Shown piece by piece: positions 1 through 9,623 of a stretch of 64,000 nucleotides of DNA. The notes beneath the pieces are model-generated. The model had not been told where the DNA came from. It worked only from the letters and a program-made list of their open reading frames with translations, and made no database searches. The position numbers and the translations under genes are program-made. Source of the stretch: Cognaticolwellia sediminilitoris (lineage in GTDB: Bacteria > Pseudomonadota > Gammaproteobacteria > Enterobacterales > Alteromonadaceae); contig NBOG01000005.1 of the NCBI GenBank assembly GCA_002104535.1, positions 62,001 to 126,000 of the forward strand, in the 5' to 3' direction. Within the stretch, counting starts at the first letter, position 1. Every line of letters starts with the position of its first letter.

Positions 1-3000
1 CATGAGATAATTCTGTCGTTGCCGCGGTAAATACCGAAGCTTAATACTGAGCTTGGGTTATCATCATAAAAGTTGCCATCATTGTCCTCATCGAGGTTAT
101 TCCATTTAAACTTAAACCAACTTGGTACTTCATATTCCCATTCAAGCGAACCTTGTTTGCTAGGGGGACTAAAAAATAATTGCTGTTGCAAACCACTTTC
201 AAAAGCACCTGAAATACTTGCGTCTGTATCTCCAACTTGAATAGCATCGGTATCTATATCAATTAAACGATAATCCCATAGATTCATGTTGCCAGAATAT
301 TTCGCACCGGTTTTTTTATCATTTATCAATGTCGTTAAACAGCTATCATCGGTATGAAGGTTAAATTTATCACCGTCATAGACTTGCAGCTTTAATTGCG
401 CTCTGAGTTGAGCATTTTCTGAACCATAAGAATTTTCCAATACCATGCGAGCAAAACGAATTTCAACACCTTCGGTAACCATTTTTTCTGTTACATCAGT
501 AATTACTTTTCCAGTTGAATCGGAGAATAGGGCTAATAAAATGCCATCGGTATCTTCAACCTGAGAGGTAACGAAAGGGATATTGGCATCAAATGGCGCT
601 AAAAAACTAGTATCATTACGATCGTAACTGAAATGATCGTCGTTTGAAAAAGTATAAATCCATTCTCCAGCAACTAAATTGTCATCTGCATCTTTGCTTG
701 CACTTAAGTTACCCGTGTTCATGAAGGCATTTAACGTTACAGGGTCATCACCAGTACTTCCTACAATTTGCTGGCTATCGTCATTTGTCGGTAGCGTAAT
801 ATCAATCCCACTCGCTGCAAGCTTCATAAAGTTTTCAGATTCACCCAAGGTATAATTTTTAGTGACCTCATCTTTAGCATTATACGCAGTGATAGCGATT
901 TTAGGTTCAAGGCTATAAGAAATCACACCTTCATTGGTTATTGTTCTTTCGCCGCTATAAGCCCAATCAGATATAGCACATAAGCCACTACTACTGTGAT
1001 ATGCATCTAACTTGCCTTTGTCTTTAACGGTTTGCTTAAAATAAGCAGGAGTAAAGCGGCCGATCGTTAAATCATCTGCCGAGACCAATCCTTCACTGCC
1101 ACCTAAGCCACCATAATTACTATCTTGTATGTCGACATTGATAATGCCAACTTCGTCATAGTGTGCGCCTGTAAACTCTGATTGCCCTTTAGCGCCATTT
1201 ATAAAACTTGTTAAAGTACTAGGCTGGAAAATTGCGGTAGTAGAACTAGTACGAACGCTGCCATCGGCATAAGTGAATCTGTCATCAACTGAACCGCCTA
1301 ATACGGGAGCGTAACGCGAGACTTTCAGCTCTATCTGGCCATCCGATTGACGATAATTTTGCGTCACATCGCCATCAGCATTTAACGCTTTTACAAGAAA
1401 GTTAAAGTTTTCTCCCGCTTTATGAGTAGTGGCACTTGTAGCGGTATTACCGTTTAAATTTCCACTAGCATTAGTCGCCGCCATTGCAAAACTGTCGGGC
1501 TTAACCCAAAAATCATTTGAACTACCAACAATAATTACCCCTGTTAATGGGTCTTGGTATTTAGCATGGAGGCGTATTTTTCCTGCATCCAAATATTTAG
1601 GGGAATTGATGGTTGCAATACTGTCAGAACCAAAAATTAAGATAATATTGTCAGTATAGTCTGGGAACTTCGCGATGTTAATACCACTTGCTTGAAAGGC
1701 TAAGCCAGGATTAAAGTCAAGATCTGGCGTTACATTCTCTTGCGATAACTCAACCGTTACAGTAGAACTTAGCAATCCTACGCAAGCGCCATTATTGTTT
1801 GCCACTGCTTGTAACTTTAACGTTTCACCAAAGACTACACCGGCAGTTTGTGGACTAATGATTTCACTATTTAAATCACCGGAAAGAAACCTAAAGCCAG
1901 CATTAGCAAAAGTCATTTCACAGCTACTACCAAAGCCAGTACATTCAATTTCATTACTTGCAGGTAACGTTGCGCCGTCGATTGATAAGGTAATAGTTTC
2001 GGTAACTGTATGATTAAAGTTGATGCTCGTATTGCCGGTAAAGGTTGGTGAAGCTTTTACGCTTACCCCCGTTGAAGGACTCGTAATAGTGAAGTCAAGA
2101 CTGACTGACTCTGTACTTTCACTAGAACAATCGCTGTCAATGCAGGCTTTAATAGATATGGTTTCTGAATCACAAGTTAAGCCATTACCATCATGAACAA
2201 TTTCGTAATGATGAACACCATCGACAGGACATGAAATAGGCTCACCATCTAAATCTAAACCATTATTTTGATAATTATAAATTTGATTAATTTCTTCCTG
2301 CTCAATTACTTTTTCAAAGATAACAAGTTCATCAAGTAAACCATTGTATGCTTGGTTGGAAGCAAACCCACCACCTAAAGTGTCTTGATCTTGGCCAATA
2401 ATCAAGACTTGGATATCAAGTAGACTTGTAGTTTGGTTTAAACACCCTTGCGCTACAGTATCAATAAATACACAGCTCTTGCCGTCACCTTGTGTCCAAA
2501 CAATATGGCGCCATACATCACCAGCGATAGAGGTTATAGGTAACGTGCCATTAACTTTGCTTTGCAAATAAGGCCTAAAGCCTTCATGATTAGTGAACCA
2601 CATCCAGAGTTCATTAAAACTGCCATCTGTTGCCCCCGAAATAATACTTTGACCGCTAGTGACCGCAGTTTTAGCCCAAAGTGAAATACTAAACTCACTT
2701 TTATTGTTTAATACTGATTCATCTAACACCACATAATCTTGCGTGCCTGTAGCAGTTAAATCGAGGGCTCGACAAACCTTACCTTCCGCAGTTTGTGCTG
2801 ACTTTGAACGACCATGAAACGTACCAATACTGTCAATGACCTCTCCTGCTACATTTTCGTATTGCTTTTCATCAAACTTATAATTTGCGATTATATATGG
2901 ACAGTTTGAATTTTCCCGAATAGTACCATCATAGTTTTCTCCACTAACTTGTCTGTTATAAATCTCAGTAATATCAGCTGCCGTTAAGACATTATCAAAA

Positions 3001-4832
3001 ACGATAAATTCATCTAGTGGCGCTCGAAAACCTTGAGAATCGACACTTGCCAATTCATCAAACGAAGTACCGATATATTTTAAAGTACCAGCAGGTGTTA
3101 TATTAATTGTTTCAACAAAGTCACCATCAATATATAAGCTTGTAGCATTCTGATGGTAAACCAATGCCATATGATGCCAATTATCATCTAAGCTCGCAAA
3201 ACTAAACGTACCTCTGACAAAAGTTTTAGTCGTGCCATTATAAACAAGCCAAGTCCAATTTTCGACTCGATCTAAAACCAATAAATCACCTCCATCCTCC
3301 ATCGCACCTAGAACAAAATACTGGTTACCCGTGGTGGTAGTTGGCTTTTTAAACCAGGTTGAAACTGTAAAGCTTTCAGGTAATGGAATATTGGTTTGAA
3401 AATGCTGCTGGGCATTAGTTATGGCAAGCGCCTTTTCAATTTGAGCATCAAAAGAAGTTGTCACACCATTAAAGCTGGTACCGTTAGCGTTGCCGATTTG
3501 GTCAATAACTTCTCCTGGAGCGCCGGTATACTCACACTCGTCAAATTGAAAATTGGCCATAATAACCGCACAACTGGTAGTTTCTCGTGTACCGCCATCA
3601 TAGTTTCTACCAACTAATTGATTATTATAAATGCTTGACACTTCGTTTGAAGTTAGCGAACCATTGAAAACCATGAATTCATCGATAGGTGCCCTAAAAC
3701 CTTGTGGGTTGGCGGAATTAACCTCGTCAAATGAGGTGCCAATAAACCCCAAGGTACCTGAGGGCACAGCACCTACAGCCTCAATAAAGTTTCCGTCGAT
3801 ATATAGGCTGGTTTCATTGTTACGAAAGACTAATGCCATATGATGCCAAGAAGCGTCTAGATTATTGAAGGAATAAGTGCCATAAACGTTACCAAGGACT
3901 GGATTATAAACCGCCCACCGCATGCTATTGTCTCGATCAAGCAAGAATAAGTCACCGCCGTCTGACATTGCACCAAGAACAAAGTAGCGATTACCCGCGT
4001 TGTCACTGGGTTTCTTAAACCACGTCGAGACACTAAAATTCGCGGCTAGAGGAATACTGGTTCGAACATGATGTTGAGCATTTGAAATAGCCAGTGCTTT
4101 AACGATTTGTGCATCACTCGAGGTGTTTACCGCATTGTGACTGGTCCCCGAATAGCTGCCAAGTTGATCGATAACTTCATTACCTGTACCGCTATAAGCG
4201 CATTCATCGAATTGAAAATTCGCTAACAAACTTGACGGAGGAGGAAGTTCCGCCGTCACCGCTAATTGCACATAATCGGTAATAATCTGGTTAGTGCTGT
4301 TCCCTTGAGTCTTATCTTGAGATACCACATAGATAATAATGCGATTATTGCTTCCATCAATATAATCACTTGGATTTGATGTAACAGAGAAGGTTAAACT
4401 GACCTCGTTACTTGCTGTTGTTGAAGTCGCTAACTGATATTGGTTAATACTAAAGTTCCAAATATAAATTAATACGCCATCACTTGATTGCTTTCTAGTG
4501 TTATTAGCTTCACCATTCCATAAAAAATCAATCTGGCTAATATTGCTTATATCCTCATCAATTTCTATGACATAGCGAAGGCTAGCATAAGAGTTATTGG
4601 AGATGGCCGTTATGGCATTGCCACTGCCATCATTAGCTGCAATAGCCTCGTACTCACTTTGAGAATGTTGCTCTACCGGAAAGGTATTGTTATTAGGAAC
4701 TTGTGTCGTGCTTGCACCTTCATAAGCAAAAATATTTACTCCAGGGTTACGCACAGAATAATCATATGTCGTTGTTGCGGCATTACCGAATAAGGGCACT
4801 AACAGTAGTATGAATAAAACTATACGCGTCAT
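1..4832 (-). CDS. mshQ: MSHA biogenesis protein MshQ, 3' end outside the window
   Basis: One uninterrupted reading frame of about 1610 codons runs from an ATG at 4832 off the left edge, so the gene is partial at its C-terminus. Residues 1-18 form a signal peptide. Three LamG/concanavalin-like domains follow at about 201-423, 424-645 and 646-864; the first two are close copies of each other. The rest, about 900 onward, resembles the long DUF6701 region that characterises MshQ, and the last visible residues (FGIYRGNDRIIS) look like the family's C-terminal end, so few residues are missing. It is the last gene of the msh locus. It is probably a secreted or pilus-associated surface protein; a carbohydrate-binding or adhesive role is inferred from the LamG folds only. 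The Shine-Dalgarno sequence is weak. Confidence 0.88.
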   Translation of the reverse strand, partial: MTRIVLFILLLVPLFGNAATTTYDYSVRNPGVNIFAYEGASTTQVPNNNTFPVEQHSQSEYEAIAANDGSGNAITAISNNSYASLRYVIEIDEDISNISQIDFLWNGEANNTRKQSSDGVLIYIWNFSINQYQLATSTTASNEVSLTFSVTSNPSDYIDGSNNRIIIYVVSQDKTQGNSTNQIITDYVQLAVTAELPPPSSLLANFQFDECAYSGTGNEVIDQLGSYSGTSHNAVNTSSDAQIVKALAISNAQHHVRTSIPLAANFSVSTWFKKPSDNAGNRYFVLGAMSDGGDLFLLDRDNSMRWAVYNPVLGNVYGTYSFNNLDASWHHMALVFRNNETSLYIDGNFIEAVGAVPSGTLGFIGTSFDEVNSANPQGFRAPIDEFMVFNGSLTSNEVSSIYNNQLVGRNYDGGTRETTSCAVIMANFQFDECEYTGAPGEVIDQIGNANGTSFNGVTTSFDAQIEKALAITNAQQHFQTNIPLPESFTVSTWFKKPTTTTGNQYFVLGAMEDGGDLLVLDRVENWTWLVYNGTTKTFVRGTFSFASLDDNWHHMALVYHQNATSLYIDGDFVETINITPAGTLKYIGTSFDELASVDSQGFRAPLDEFIVFDNVLTAADITEIYNRQVSGENYDGTIRENSNCPYIIANYKFDEKQYENVAGEVIDSIGTFHGRSKSAQTAEGKVCRALDLTATGTQDYVVLDESVLNNKSEFSISLWAKTAVTSGQSIISGATDGSFNELWMWFTNHEGFRPYLQSKVNGTLPITSIAGDVWRHIVWTQGDGKSCVFIDTVAQGCLNQTTSLLDIQVLIIGQDQDTLGGGFASNQAYNGLLDELVIFEKVIEQEEINQIYNYQNNGLDLDGEPISCPVDGVHHYEIVHDGNGLTCDSETISIKACIDSDCSSESTESVSLDFTITSPSTGVSVKASPTFTGNTSINFNHTVTETITLSIDGATLPASNEIECTGFGSSCEMTFANAGFRFLSGDLNSEIISPQTAGVVFGETLKLQAVANNNGACVGLLSSTVTVELSQENVTPDLDFNPGLAFQASGINIAKFPDYTDNIILIFGSDSIATINSPKYLDAGKIRLHAKYQDPLTGVIIVGSSNDFWVKPDSFAMAATNASGNLNGNTATSATTHKAGENFNFLVKALNADGDVTQNYRQSDGQIELKVSRYAPVLGGSVDDRFTYADGSVRTSSTTAIFQPSTLTSFINGAKGQSEFTGAHYDEVGIINVDIQDSNYGGLGGSEGLVSADDLTIGRFTPAYFKQTVKDKGKLDAYHSSSGLCAISDWAYSGERTITNEGVISYSLEPKIAITAYNAKDEVTKNYTLGESENFMKLAASGIDITLPTNDDSQQIVGSTGDDPVTLNAFMNTGNLSASKDADDNLVAGEWIYTFSNDDHFSYDRNDTSFLAPFDANIPFVTSQVEDTDGILLALFSDSTGKVITDVTEKMVTEGVEIRFARMVLENSYGSENAQLRAQLKLQVYDGDKFNLHTDDSCLTTLINDKKTGAKYSGNMNLWDYRLIDIDTDAIQVGDTDASISGAFESGLQQQLFFSPPSKQGSLEWEYEVPSWFKFKWNNLDEDNDGNFYDDNPSSVLSFGIYRGNDRIIS

Positions 4833-5136
4833 TTAGATAGATCCCATCTTTGATAAAAATATTGCTAGGGTAGAGTACGTCTGAATGGCTATTCAACGTA
4901 CAATGCGCAATAACATCAGGTAAAGCTATCTAATAAATGTAACGTTAAGTGGTTAAATAAGCAATAAAAAACCGGCTGCAAGTAAGTGTGGAATGGGGAT
5001 TAACTTAATTTAATTTCTACCATTAGAGATTTAAAAGTCATATTAAAAGTCAGGCCTTTAGAATACTTTAAATGTAACCAACGCAAGGAAAATCTTGAGA
5101 GATTTAGTAAACTAACATTTGTTGTCGCGTCTTACC
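4833..5136. other. mshP-mshQ intergenic region
   Basis: This 304-base AT-rich gap is the longest inside the msh locus and has no supported gene. On the minus strand a weak sigma-70-like pair lies at 4959-4964 (TTGCTT) and 4936-4941 (TACATT) with a 17-base spacer, so mshQ may have its own promoter. No terminator hairpin was seen. Confidence 0.3.
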
Positions 5137-5640
5137 TCATAAGCTGCGTGCGTCTACTTCAATAGTCCTTGAAGTGACTTCACTATCTAAGGCACATTGC
5201 CCAGTACTTTTAACCACATAATATCGAATACCATCACGCTCAAAGTCTGTGCAAGTGACACTGATGTTACATTGCTCCAAGCCAGTTACTGAAGTAAACG
5301 AAGGGGTGTTGTTATCGATATCAGTTTGGTTTTTACAGGCTATAGCGTCACTATTTAACGGAAATACTTCTGATAATTGCCACTGCACGCCACTCTGCGC
5401 TGCGATATAAGCACGTGTACCTAATACTTCATAGGCAACACCTTCTTGACTGGAATCTAGCATACTCACTAATGCTGCACCTAAAGCTGACAAAACAATA
5501 ATGATAAATATCGCGATTACCAATGCACTGCCGCGCTGTTTATTGCTAATGTCGTCTTTACTTCTACCCACGACGCGTTTACTCACATCAGCATATAAGG
5601 CAATGGAATTAATATAGCGATATTTGAAAATTTTATGGCA
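5137..5640 (-). CDS. mshP: MSHA biogenesis protein MshP
   Basis: A minor pilin-like protein of about 167 residues. A short basic stretch is followed by a PilX-type hydrophobic N-terminal helix (QRGSALVIAIFIIIVLSALG), and the block YEVLGTRAYIAAQSGVQ is a hallmark of MshP. It is a likely partner of MshO and MshD in priming pilus assembly. The ATG at 5640 is preferred because AGGTG lies just upstream; an in-frame ATG at 5661 would add seven residues without a ribosome binding site. GTG codons further in are also possible. The start overlaps the mshO stop by a few bases, which suggests translational coupling. Confidence 0.85.
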   Translation of the reverse strand, partial: CHKIFKYRYINSIALYADVSKRVVGRSKDDISNKQRGSALVIAIFIIIVLSALGAALVSMLDSSQEGVAYEVLGTRAYIAAQSGVQWQLSEVFPLNSDAIACKNQTDIDNNTPSFTSVTGLEQCNISVTCTDFERDGIRYYVVKSTGQCALDSEVTSRTIEVDARSL

Positions 5641-6454
5641 CATTCGGCACCTGTATTTCATTGCTAAACACTATTTCTTCATCGTTGCGAGCAAACTTAA
5701 AGCGAGTTATCGCTAAGCCATTGCGTTGCAATGTTGCCGGGAACGTTTGAAAGGGCGCTAAATTAACCGTCCCTGAAAAATTTGCTAAGTATTGCGCCAT
5801 TAACACCCGTGTTGCGCTCGTACCCGGTATGCCATTAGCCGCATAGTCCCCATCAGTATAGTTTTGATAGCGATATACGTTACTATTTTCTATACAGAAA
5901 CTGACAGGATTACTGATAAAGTATAACCGGTTAGTGGGAGACTCGGCGTTAAACTGCACATTACTAGCAAAGTTAATGGTTGAAGGCGAGTCGTTAGCAT
6001 TTGAATTAACTACCGATGAAAACGCCTCTACTACACCCGATGCTCTGTTATAAATATCGTCACTGTTTAAAGCATAAACGGAAACATAATTAGTGTTAGT
6101 TGATAACGCTTCATTGAGCATAAGTACTTCAACACTGTTACTGGCAGGTTCAGGCGCTACAGGTATATCTAAATAAATAACGCTTTTATCGATTGGCATA
6201 AACTCTAAACATTGATCATCATCACCTATAGTGCGAATACTGTTGGGTAAAGCATGACGAACTTCACGATTGAGTCGTTCAACTAAAAAACGCCCAGTGC
6301 TGATCAAGGCTTCACGATCACTTGAATCAGTATAAGTTTTAGTACCAAAGCGCAAAAAGCTACTAATACCGGTGCCAAGTACCCCTAAAATAACAATAAC
6401 GGTAACTAATTCTACCAAGGTAAAACCTGTTTGCTTTTTCGGAACATTAACCAT
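5633..6454 (-). CDS. mshO: MSHA minor pilin MshO
   Basis: A type IV prepilin-like protein of 273 residues. The prepilin peptidase site is at Gly10, followed by FTLVE with Glu at mature position 5, then a hydrophobic helix (VTVIVILGVLG). The following block, with GRFLVERLNREVRHALP, is typical of MshO/PilW-like minor pilins. It probably acts in the minor-pilin complex that starts pilus assembly in the inner membrane. The gene shares its first base with the last base of mshD and overlaps mshP, so it sits in one tightly packed operon with both. Confidence 0.9.
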   Translation of the reverse strand: MVNVPKKQTGFTLVELVTVIVILGVLGTGISSFLRFGTKTYTDSSDREALISTGRFLVERLNREVRHALPNSIRTIGDDDQCLEFMPIDKSVIYLDIPVAPEPASNSVEVLMLNEALSTNTNYVSVYALNSDDIYNRASGVVEAFSSVVNSNANDSPSTINFASNVQFNAESPTNRLYFISNPVSFCIENSNVYRYQNYTDGDYAANGIPGTSATRVLMAQYLANFSGTVNLAPFQTFPATLQRNGLAITRFKFARNDEEIVFSNEIQVPNVP

Positions 6455-7026
6455 TAGAAGTTCACCCGATAAACAGCAAATGCAAAATCAAAATCTTGCG
6501 GTGTGGTCACGGTTACTGTGATTAGTTTAGCGGTAAAATTATTATCTGAACCATCACTAACGCCGTCATAATTGCTATCATTTATCACTGTCACATTAAG
6601 CTCGAAACCACGATAGGTATCATCAAGCCCTTCCGCTAACGAACTCTCAATTACCGTTAAGTTATGATAATCATCAACATCATCAAAGGTTGCTCGACTC
6701 TCTCCTGTTTCAAATCCTAAGCTAGCAGTAGCCGTGCACGAAGTGCTTCCTTCTCCACAGCGCATTAAACCACCCGACATATCTGAATTTTCATCAAAGG
6801 CTTTACCGAGAATTTCATTGATCATAGATTGACCGTATTCAGCGGCTCGAATTTGATGCACCTGTTTGGCACTTTGATTAGATAATGGATAAAGTAAATT
6901 GGTAAAAATGGAAAAAACAATCGATAACACCACAATACCGACAATGGTTTCGATTAACGTAAAACCTTGCTGTCCGGTTTTATAGGGGCATACACCTAAA
7001 GCATTTTTGTCAGTGCTAGAGCGCAT
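6454..7026 (-). CDS. mshD: MSHA minor pilin MshD
   Basis: A prepilin-like protein of about 190 residues. The leader ends at a Gly followed by FTLIE and a long hydrophobic helix; the motif HQIRAAEYGQSMINEILGKAFDE then matches MshD/PilV-like minor pilins. The ATG at 7026 is chosen because AGAGGG lies about nine bases upstream. An in-frame ATG at 7047 would add seven residues and lengthen the overlap with mshC to 32 bases. Two cysteines (MRCGEGSTSC) lie close together in the globular part. It belongs with mshC, mshO and mshP in the minor-pilin block. Confidence 0.88.
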   Translation of the reverse strand: MRSSTDKNALGVCPYKTGQQGFTLIETIVGIVVLSIVFSIFTNLLYPLSNQSAKQVHQIRAAEYGQSMINEILGKAFDENSDMSGGLMRCGEGSTSCTATASLGFETGESRATFDDVDDYHNLTVIESSLAEGLDDTYRGFELNVTVINDSNYDGVSDGSDNNFTAKLITVTVTTPQDFDFAFAVYRVNF

Positions 7027-7510
7027 GAATATAACCCTCTGATTCAATTGCTACACTAATACTTTGCGCACCGTTGATGGTAATGGTGCAAGGGTTACAA
7101 TTAGGACGGCCAAAACTGTCAAACTCGAAATGGTTATCGGGTATATTGCTTGAAAAAGTAACAGCGTCATTGGTGTTAATCACAATACCGGTAGCGCTAC
7201 TTTGCCAAGTACCTGTGAAATTAGGTGTGTAGTCACAATCATCTGGCGCCCCCAACTTAGTTGCCGTTATTAGCACTCGATGACAATAAACACCATTGGT
7301 TTGCTGCATGGCTTTAGTTTGGATTAAGCGCAACTTGGCAATAATGTCACTGCGGTAAGAAAACTCTGTAAAGCCTTTTGAATCAAACATTTTCGGCGCA
7401 ACTGTGCCGGCCAAAATACCGAGAATAATTATAACGATGATAAGTTCAATTAAGGTAAAGCCGCGGTTCGATGCAGGAGTCGAATAATTATTTAATGTTA
7501 TTTTAGTCAC
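7016..7510 (-). CDS. mshC: MSHA minor pilin MshC
   Basis: A prepilin of 164 residues with a leader ending at Gly17, then FTLIE and the helix LIIVIIILGILAG. Cysteines near the middle and near the C-terminus (NCNPC) could form disulfides. The start codon is GTG, supported by a very good Shine-Dalgarno sequence (AGGAGG, four bases before it). MshC is a pilin-like protein of the assembly-priming complex. It is the first gene after the mshA terminator, so expression of mshC-mshQ depends on readthrough or on a promoter in the 284-base gap upstream. Confidence 0.9.
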   Translation of the reverse strand: MTKITLNNYSTPASNRGFTLIELIIVIIILGILAGTVAPKMFDSKGFTEFSYRSDIIAKLRLIQTKAMQQTNGVYCHRVLITATKLGAPDDCDYTPNFTGTWQSSATGIVINTNDAVTFSSNIPDNHFEFDSFGRPNCNPCTITINGAQSISVAIESEGYIHAL

Positions 7511-7750
7511 ACTACCTCCTCAGCCTCTTTAGCCAACATCCACGTATTTTAAAAAATCTAATTTACACTTAGATTAGCGCTTTAGTTATATTAAGCGAAT
7601 CTACCTTGATGTTATGTTATCAATCGCTAGTTTATTAATATAGCGCTACTTTATCTATAATAATAAACACTTTATATTTTATATACCTGTATTTCTAAAT
7701 TGAGTTGGGGTATCGAAGATTTATTAATTATCACAAGCAAATTTTAAGTA

Positions 7751-7779
7751 AAAAAAAGGAGAGCTATGCTCTCCTTTTT
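7751..7779 (-). terminator. Rho-independent terminator after mshA
   Basis: A 12-bp perfect stem (GGAGAGC paired with GCTCTCC, flanked by A/T pairs) with a three-base loop, followed on the minus strand by a run of T. It lies 16 bases after the mshA stop codon and probably limits transcription into mshC, giving an excess of the major pilin. Confidence 0.9.
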
Positions 7780-7794
7780 ACTAACTCTTGTTGT

Positions 7795-8301
7795 TTAACA
7801 ACCGCCTAGAGTCGCTGTTATAACTGGTGGTGTTTCAGAATTTGTCGCGTTAGCGTAAGTTATCTCACAAGTGCCTGTTGCTCCTGTATAAGTAAAAACC
7901 CTTTCACCAGTGTCAGTAGTAATAGTAATATCTGAGCTACTACCTAATTCCAAAAGACTGTCTATGCCTAAGCCATTACCTGTTCCTGTACCTGTTTCAT
8001 CGCCTGCAGCAACAGCAGCAGGAAAGCCATGAACTAAGGCATAATACTTGTTGCCGATTATAACTTCTCCTGCTACACCTGTTTGAGCTGAAACTAATGC
8101 TTTAGCATGCGCTAAATTGACAGCGCTATTAATGCTGCCTTCCACACCTTTCATAACAGATGTTCTCGCATCGCCAGTTAAGTCGATAAACTTAGGCGCT
8201 GCCGTTGCCGCTAAAATACCTAAAATAACAATAACTACCACTAACTCGATTAGGGTAAAACCTTTTTGCGTACTAAAACCATTGCTTGTTAACTTCTTCA
8301 T
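7795..8301 (-). CDS. mshA: MSHA major pilin MshA
   Basis: The main structural subunit of the mannose-sensitive haemagglutinin pilus, 168 residues. The prepilin site is at Gly14 followed by FTLIE, then VVVIVILGILAATAAPKFID, the classic MshA start. Cys145 and the C-terminal Cys168 would form the usual disulfide-bonded loop. A low-complexity segment (GDETGTGTGNGLGIDSLLE) lies in the variable region. AAGG eight bases upstream supports the start. The gene follows mshB by 42 bases and is closed by a strong terminator, as expected for a pilin needed in many copies. Confidence 0.95.
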   Translation of the reverse strand: MKKLTSNGFSTQKGFTLIELVVVIVILGILAATAAPKFIDLTGDARTSVMKGVEGSINSAVNLAHAKALVSAQTGVAGEVIIGNKYYALVHGFPAAVAAGDETGTGTGNGLGIDSLLELGSSSDITITTDTGERVFTYTGATGTCEITYANATNSETPPVITATLGGC

Positions 8302-8343
8302 AACATGAACCTTCTTATATATATTAAAACTATTAAAAACTGA

Positions 8344-8958
8344 TTAATTATTAATGTAAACAATTACTGAGCTATTTGCCGGTTGATAAGTAAAACTGTT
8401 GCCTGTGGTAGTTACAACCCCTGGGTCGATATAGTCATTATTATTATCTTTTACTAGGGTTTCTTTTAAATAATAATGACATTGGGTGGTGACACCCGCG
8501 CCAGATTTAGCGGCTAAGTAATCCATACTCTTGTCATTGTTTAAAGTGGCAATAGCGTTGGTAACCCGAGGCGGCTGTTGGAAAATATTTTGCCAAATAT
8601 CAACACAGTTTGCTGACGTAAAGTCAGCGTCTAAAGCCGCACCGGTATTTTCACCATCGACTGAAGCAACCACATAGCCTGGTCTTATGCCTGGCGCTTC
8701 TGTGGTCAGTATTAATATTGAGCCGTCATAATTAACTGAATTTCGATTGTTAGCATCTTTAGGACGACCTTCTGCTTCCCACTGAGCTCGCGCCAACGAA
8801 ATCGCTGTTGCAAAGCCACCAGCCATACCTTCCATATTCGCTTGTTTAGCTTGATCAGTTAAGTCGAGGAACTTAGGAATCGCGGTAACCGCCAAAAACC
8901 CTAATATTACCACAACAATAACTAACTCTATAAGGGTAAAACCTGACTGTTTCTTCAT
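8344..8958 (-). CDS. mshB: MSHA pilin-like protein MshB
   Basis: A prepilin of 204 residues with a short leader (MKKQSG) cut before FTLIE, then VIVVVILGFLAVTAIPKFLDL. Its helix and the block that follows (GMAGGFATAISLARAQWEAEG) mark it as MshB, paralogous to MshA and sitting directly before it. Two cysteines lie in the globular domain (ANCVDIWQ and TQCHYYL). The start has AGAGG about five bases upstream. A 121-base gap separates it from mshF, which could carry the promoter of the structural part of the locus, as known in Vibrio; I could not pick a clear -35/-10 pair. Confidence 0.92.
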   Translation of the reverse strand: MKKQSGFTLIELVIVVVILGFLAVTAIPKFLDLTDQAKQANMEGMAGGFATAISLARAQWEAEGRPKDANNRNSVNYDGSILILTTEAPGIRPGYVVASVDGENTGAALDADFTSANCVDIWQNIFQQPPRVTNAIATLNNDKSMDYLAAKSGAGVTTQCHYYLKETLVKDNNNDYIDPGVVTTTGNSFTYQPANSSVIVYINN

Positions 8959-9079
8959 AACAACCTCTAAATAATAGTATTAATTTTATTCTAGCAACGA
9001 TTTAGCAATAAAGTCACTTACTTAGTGACTATTTACCCTAAATAGTTAATAAGTCAGTAACACTGATAACAACTTTCTG

Positions 9080-9586
9080 CTAATACGTTAATTGCACTTC
9101 ACTCACCTTGCCACTATGCTGCTGATAAGTAAAGTATTCTCCACTAGACAAGCTATATTGGCAATAATGTAGCTCGTCATTAGGTTTTTCAACTAAAACC
9201 GCGCCGATAGGCGATTTCATATATTTTAACGGTGCTTCCATGACATATTGCCAAATAACTTGACAGCTAAGTGCCTGATCTTGACTATCAACCCAACCTG
9301 TTTTATTGACTGGTATACTCAATGTATTGCCACCATTAGATTGTGTATTGCGACTTTGAACCACGACAAATTTAGGCTTTTGATCCATAAACCATTGTGC
9401 ACGAATACCATTAACCCGTGCGGAAAAAATTTGCGCTAATGACTCAAAACCAATCAGAGTAACTTGATCTTTATTTTTAAAAAAATAAAAGACAAAACTC
9501 GCCATCAATATCCCAACTAAGACGACCACTATCAATATCTCAGTCAGTGACTTTTCACTTTTTTCAGCAACTTGTAGAGACGTCAT
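9080..9586 (-). CDS. mshF: MSHA biogenesis protein MshF
   Basis: A 168-residue protein with one N-terminal membrane helix (about residues 15-35) followed by a periplasmic domain that looks like a pilin body (VNGIRAQWFMDQKPKF, two cysteines). It resembles a prepilin, but the conserved Gly before the cleavage point is replaced by Ser (EKSLTEILIV), so it is probably not processed by the prepilin peptidase. Position between mshG and mshB identifies it as MshF. Its function in the family is poorly defined; it may anchor or prime pilus assembly. Confidence 0.82.
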   Translation of the reverse strand: MTSLQVAEKSEKSLTEILIVVVLVGILMASFVFYFFKNKDQVTLIGFESLAQIFSARVNGIRAQWFMDQKPKFVVVQSRNTQSNGGNTLSIPVNKTGWVDSQDQALSCQVIWQYVMEAPLKYMKSPIGAVLVEKPNDELHYCQYSLSSGEYFTYQQHSGKVSEVQLTY

Positions 9587-9623
9587 AGTAATATCATCTA
9601 GTTAATTTTTAATGTATTTATGG

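Noticed and set aside
1-4832. The region looks broken because only small open frames with a start and stop are visible in it.
   Set aside because: Reading the minus strand from 4832 gives one continuous frame with signal peptide and LamG domains to the window edge; it is simply cut by the boundary, not a pseudogene.
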